Assembly: GCA_005804885.1 (NCBI GenBank)
Contig: SYOX01000366.1
Location: forward strand, 1 to 36,982
Direction of reading: 5' to 3'
Length of the DNA stretch: 36,982 bases
From: Pseudomonadota bacterium
GTDB lineage: Bacteria; Myxococcota_A; Bradymonadia; Bradymonadales; GCA-2716585
The notes beneath the pieces are model-generated. The model saw only the letters and a program-made list of their open reading frames with translations, was not told the origin of the DNA and made no database searches. Below are positions 33,401-36,982 of the stretch, in pieces. The position numbers and the translations under genes were made by a program. How positions within the stretch are numbered: position 1 is the first letter of the stretch; each line of letters starts with the position of its first letter.

Positions 33401-33644
33401 TCCCTGCGGCAATTTGCCCGGCCCACACGGTCTGCGCGGCGCGCTCGTCGAGCTGCGGGGGCACTGGCGGGCCGGCCTGCGAGTGCCGATCGGGGAACCA
33501 GCGCTGTCGCAACCCCAAGGCGGCCTTCTTCAACCTCTGCATCCCCTTCCCGATCGGGGAGTGAGACGCGCAGAGCTGCGATTCGGGCAACGGGAGCGTG
33601 CGGTGTGCGGTCGCCGAGTGATCTTCAAGGAGAGGAGAGGGGGC

Positions 33645-34253
33645 ATGGAGAAGCGGGGGAACCTTTCGAGGCAGAGGTGTGCCCTTGGGGCGCTGGTGGG
33701 CGCGCTCGTCGGGATGTGGTGCGCGGGCGTCCTTGCCAGCGATCGGGCGGGGTTGTCGGCGGCTTCGGACGCGACGCCGTGGTTTCTGGGCGGCTTCTCG
33801 GCGGTGCTGATCGTGGAGCCTGAGTCGCTGGGGCCGTGGCGGCTGTCGGCGGAACTGTGGGGGATGGAGTTCCCCGAGGCGCTGGTGGAGTTGACGCCGG
33901 GCAACCGAGGCGAGGGGTGGCAGCGGCGGGTGGACGTGGCGCTGGCGCTGCAGGTGGATTACGGGCTGGGGGAGGACGGCCAGGGTTGGCACGTGGGCGT
34001 GGGGGTGGACGGGCTGAAGTCGACGGTCGGGCGCAAGACCTTCGTCGAGCGGGGGAGCTTCTGGTCGGTGGAGGTGATCGGGCGGGTGGGTTATCGGTGG
34101 TTTCCCTTGGAGGACGTGGGGTTGTTCATCAACCCGTGGGCGGGCTTCGGGCCGCTGCTGGCGGTCGAGGAGACGCCGCAGGTCGGGGGAGAGCGCTTCA
34201 AGGAGGCGCCGGTGCAGGGTCTGGCGACGATCCACGCGGGTTGGAGGCTTTAG
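33645..34253 (+). CDS. Exported protein, possible outer-membrane beta barrel
   Basis: 202 residues, family not recognised. A signal peptide (ALGALVGALVGMWCAGVLASD) suggests cleavage after ALA/VLA near residue 30. The mature part alternates polar and hydrophobic residues in strands rich in Gly and aromatic residues (WSVEVIGRVGYRWFPLEDVGLFINPWAGFG) and ends in HAGWRL, with a nearly terminal aromatic residue; this fits a small outer-membrane barrel but is not decisive. The start was chosen because the signal begins there and AAGGAGAG plus GAGAGG lie just upstream; 77 upstream codons in frame are not exported-protein-like. Confidence 0.6.
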   Translation: MEKRGNLSRQRCALGALVGALVGMWCAGVLASDRAGLSAASDATPWFLGGFSAVLIVEPESLGPWRLSAELWGMEFPEALVELTPGNRGEGWQRRVDVALALQVDYGLGEDGQGWHVGVGVDGLKSTVGRKTFVERGSFWSVEVIGRVGYRWFPLEDVGLFINPWAGFGPLLAVEETPQVGGERFKEAPVQGLATIHAGWRL

Positions 34254-34465
34254 GAGCCGTCCGGCGACAGGGCGCTCGTGCTCTCTGGTGGGCGTGGGCC
34301 CGGTGTGGGCGCGGTGACGTGTTCGGCGCCGTGCCGGAGGGCAGCTCGACCGAGGCGAGCGCGCGGCGACAAGGATCGAGCGCGGCGCGCTCGCCCGCTC
34401 TTGCGCATGACAAATCATGAGGCTTTCGATACGGTCAATTTTGCAGATCGAAAACCGAGGTGGTC

Positions 34466-36982
34466 ATGTCAGAGGGCGAAGTGAGGCAGCCCACGAAGAT
34501 CGCGGCTTGGGCGGTCAAGGTCGCGGGGGCGCTGGCGGGGCTGCTGGGCTTGACGGTGATCCTCGGCTGGATGGCGGGGTCGCCTGGCCTGGTGCAGATC
34601 GCGCCGTCCTTCGCACCGATGCAGTTCAACGCGGCGCTGGGCTTCGCCTTCATCGGCGCGGGGATCGTGGCGCTGTCGGCCGACAAGGATAAGTGGGCGA
34701 GTTTTTTTGGTTTTTCGGTGTTGACGGTGGCCGCCTTGACGCTGCTGCAGTATGTGGCGGGGATCGACCTGAGGATCGACGAGCTCCTCTTCAGGCACTC
34801 GATCACGGTCAAGACCTCGCACCCTGGGCGGATGGCGCCGAACACGGCGCTTTGCTTCATGCTGCTTGGGCTGGCGATCGGGGCGGGCTCGTGGGTGCGG
34901 CGCGGGGTGTTGCTCCAGGCGCTGTCGGGGAGCACGGCGATCGCGCTCGGGACGGTGCCGCTGGTGGGCTACCTGATGGAGGTGGAGGGGGCCTACGGGT
35001 GGGGGCACCTGTCGCGGATGGCGGCGCACGCGTCGGTGGGCGTGATGACGGCCGGGGCGGCCTTGCTGGTCAACGCGTGGTCGCGCGAGGGGGTCCGGCG
35101 AGGCGGCCAGCCGATATGGCTGCCCGCGCCTGCGAGCATCGGGATCGTCACGGTGAGCTTGTGCGTGTGGGGGGCGCTGGAGGAGGAGCGGCATCGCTAC
35201 CTCAACCAGACGACGATGGCCAGGACCGATCTGCTGCAGACGCACATTGCCAACCGCTACAAGGTGTACATCGACGGGCTTGAGCGCATGGCGGCGCGCT
35301 GGGAGGCTCAGGGGGGCACGGAGCGAGCCGCCTGGGAGCTGGACGCGCGCAACTACGTCCAGGACATGGGTTCATTGCAGGCGCTGGAGAGGGTCGATCC
35401 TGGCGGCGTGGTCCTGTGGTCGGTGCCGACGCCGGGCAATGCGACGTCCGTGGGCCTCGATCTGACGAAGATCCCGAGCCTGTTCGGCGTGCTGGAGGCG
35501 GCCAGGAGGACCCACAAGACCGCGGTGACGGGCTTCATCGAGCTGGTGAATGGCGGGGGGGTGGGCTTCCTGATCGTCGTGCCGCTCAGGAGCGGGGGGC
35601 GCGACGAGGGCTTCATCGTCGGGGTCTTCCGGCTCGACGCCTTGTTGAAGGTGATCCTGCCGAAGAAGTTCTTCGAGGGGTACGACTTCCTGCTGGCGAG
35701 CGGGCCAGGGCCGGTCTGGCAGACCGGCGATCCGGCCTGGGCGCGGGAGCGCCTCTTGAGCCAGCGGCTGGATTTCGACATGGGGCCCTCCGAGACGCGC
35801 GGGACGCTGGAGATCTGGCCTTCTCGGGAGCGCGTCTTCGAAGGGGCATCGAGGGTTCCGGCGCTGGTGCTGGTGCTGGGTTTGGCGTTGGCGGCGCTGC
35901 TGGGGTCGCTCATCGCGCTGATCCAGCGGACGAGGGAGCAGTCCGAGCAGTCCAGCGAGACCAACGCGCTCCTTGAGCGCCAGATCAAGGCGACGAGGGC
36001 GCTTGAGTCCCACACGCGCCGCTTGATGGAGGCCTCTCCGAGCGCGACGCTGGTGGTGGACCGAGGCGATCGGATCGTCTTCGCCAGCGCGCGGGCCTCA
36101 GGGCTCTTCGGTCGTGCGGTCGAGGCCTTGTCTGGGAAGGCGCTCGGCGCGCTGGTCCCGGGCGCCAGCGCGATCTCGGCCGAGGAGGAGGCCGCGGTCG
36201 AGGGGGATCAGGGCGGAGGGAAGCTGGTGGCGCTGCGGGCTGACGGCGTGGAGGTCCCCGTCGAGGTGGTCGTCAGCCCGTTGGAGACGGAGGAGGGGCC
36301 GCTGCGGGTGGTCTCGGTGACCGACATCACCGAGCGCCGTCGCTTCACCGAGGCGCTGGCGCAGAAGAACCGGGAGTTGGAGGCGAGCCTGCTCTTTGAT
36401 CGGACCGAGAACCGCATCCTGGCGCTCTTTCAGGTCAACCATGACCACAAGGAGCTGCTGGGAGAGGCGCTGGGCGTGCTGGCCAGGGACGCGCACTTCG
36501 CGGCCTCGGCGATCTACCTGCACGACGAGTGGAGCGGCCAGCTGGAGTGCGCGGCGAGCCACGCGGCCCCGGCAGACTTCCGGCGCACCTTCGAGTTGCA
36601 TGAGGGGATCGTCGGCCAGGTGGCCGTCAACCAGGAGGTGATGGTCATCGAGGGGGAGGAGGCGGGGCTGCTCAGGCTGGAGGCGGGGCTCTACCCGCTC
36701 AGGCCCACGGGCCTGGTGCTTGCGCCGATCGTCCACCAGGACATGCTGCACGGGGTGATGGTGCTGGCCAGCACCAGGCCCCTGACGGCGCGGGTGGAGC
36801 ACTTCGCCCGTCGGCTCGCGGTCCAGTTTGGCGGCGCGCTGCACAACGTGAGGCAGTACAACGCGCTCAAGGTGCTGACCGAGCAGCTCAACGGGCGCAA
36901 CAAGGAGATCGCGGCCAAGAACGCCGAGCTCATCGAGGCCAGCCGCCTCAAGAGCGAGTTCCTGGCCAACATGAGCCACGAG
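34466..36982 (+). CDS. Membrane sensor histidine kinase, 3' end cut by the window
   Basis: 839 codons are visible. The N-terminal part has about six hydrophobic helices between residues 12 and 205, then another at about 222-238, of a kind I cannot name. A periplasmic CHASE-like sensor domain (about 250-460) contains DGLERMAARWEAQGG and the RVDPGGVVLW strand. A helix at 464-486 returns the chain to the cytoplasm, followed by a coiled coil (about 487-515), a PAS domain (about 518-625), a GAF domain (about 650-795) and a coiled linker. The visible end, SEFLANMSHE, is the HisKA H-box with phospho-acceptor H838; the ATPase domain and any receiver lie beyond the edge. The ATG has GAGG about 6 bases upstream. 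Its partner regulator is not in the window. Confidence 0.88.
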   Translation, partial: MSEGEVRQPTKIAAWAVKVAGALAGLLGLTVILGWMAGSPGLVQIAPSFAPMQFNAALGFAFIGAGIVALSADKDKWASFFGFSVLTVAALTLLQYVAGIDLRIDELLFRHSITVKTSHPGRMAPNTALCFMLLGLAIGAGSWVRRGVLLQALSGSTAIALGTVPLVGYLMEVEGAYGWGHLSRMAAHASVGVMTAGAALLVNAWSREGVRRGGQPIWLPAPASIGIVTVSLCVWGALEEERHRYLNQTTMARTDLLQTHIANRYKVYIDGLERMAARWEAQGGTERAAWELDARNYVQDMGSLQALERVDPGGVVLWSVPTPGNATSVGLDLTKIPSLFGVLEAARRTHKTAVTGFIELVNGGGVGFLIVVPLRSGGRDEGFIVGVFRLDALLKVILPKKFFEGYDFLLASGPGPVWQTGDPAWARERLLSQRLDFDMGPSETRGTLEIWPSRERVFEGASRVPALVLVLGLALAALLGSLIALIQRTREQSEQSSETNALLERQIKATRALESHTRRLMEASPSATLVVDRGDRIVFASARASGLFGRAVEALSGKALGALVPGASAISAEEEAAVEGDQGGGKLVALRADGVEVPVEVVVSPLETEEGPLRVVSVTDITERRRFTEALAQKNRELEASLLFDRTENRILALFQVNHDHKELLGEALGVLARDAHFAASAIYLHDEWSGQLECAASHAAPADFRRTFELHEGIVGQVAVNQEVMVIEGEEAGLLRLEAGLYPLRPTGLVLAPIVHQDMLHGVMVLASTRPLTARVEHFARRLAVQFGGALHNVRQYNALKVLTEQLNGRNKEIAAKNAELIEASRLKSEFLANMSHE

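Noticed and set aside
33401..33644. Minus-strand frame with IGKGMQRLKKAALGLRQRW-like stretch
   Set aside because: It looks slightly protein-like, possibly a remnant, but lacks a start site and any family match; too weak to list as a gene.

Overview
The window is very GC-rich DNA carrying about 22 genes with short spacers. It has no rRNA, tRNA, CRISPR array, transposase, integrase or phage structural gene that I could recognise. The style of the proteins points to a Myxococcota (former deltaproteobacterial) genome or a close relative: five putative lipoproteins, several with Asp/Ala-rich, Pro-rich or Glu-Pro linkers and Cys-rich CxxxxDC modules, a CHASE/PAS/GAF sensor kinase, and many lone enzymes of broad families. 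This placement is inference from protein style, not from a marker gene.

Layout. 1-4.6 kb: a minus-strand pair (phospholipase D-like protein and AurF-type diiron oxygenase, coupled by a GTGA overlap) faces away from a two-Rossmann FAD/NAD(P) oxidoreductase. The spacer between them holds a 49-bp inverted repeat and a good promoter candidate. 4.7-9.6 kb: a small unknown protein, a CvfB-like S1 RNA-binding protein, a large Cys-rich repeat lipoprotein, a small membrane protein and a sterol desaturase/fatty acid hydroxylase-type membrane oxygenase. 9.7-16.7 kb: a gene remnant, a SAM methyltransferase with an unknown C-terminal domain, a zincin-like protein, an FG-GAP-like lipoprotein, a DUF1993 protein and a membrane protein. 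These are separated by repeat-rich intergenic DNA: a 35-bp tandem array, palindromic REP-like units and a 31-bp direct repeat.

16.8-23.8 kb: a tight minus-strand operon encoding a 763-residue protein with an HEVGH zinc site, a CpXC zinc-ribbon protein, a Pro-rich lipoprotein or anchored protein and a 1002-residue AAA+ ATPase. The gene order is preserved by 3-bp gaps and 4-bp or 19-bp overlaps, so the products probably act together. This is the best candidate here for an undescribed system. The AAA+ protein and the zincin recall accessory genes of extracellular contractile injection systems, but no tube, sheath or baseplate gene is present. A 54-bp perfect inverted repeat lies between this operon and the divergent HNH endonuclease gene.

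24.5-37 kb: a COG3440-like HNH endonuclease overlapping a pirin gene, a Cys/Asp-rich lipoprotein, an amidase-signature enzyme, an RtcB RNA ligase, a large Asp-rich lipoprotein, a YugP-type membrane zinc peptidase, a small exported protein and the first 839 residues of a membrane histidine kinase, cut by the window edge exactly at its phospho-acceptor H-box.
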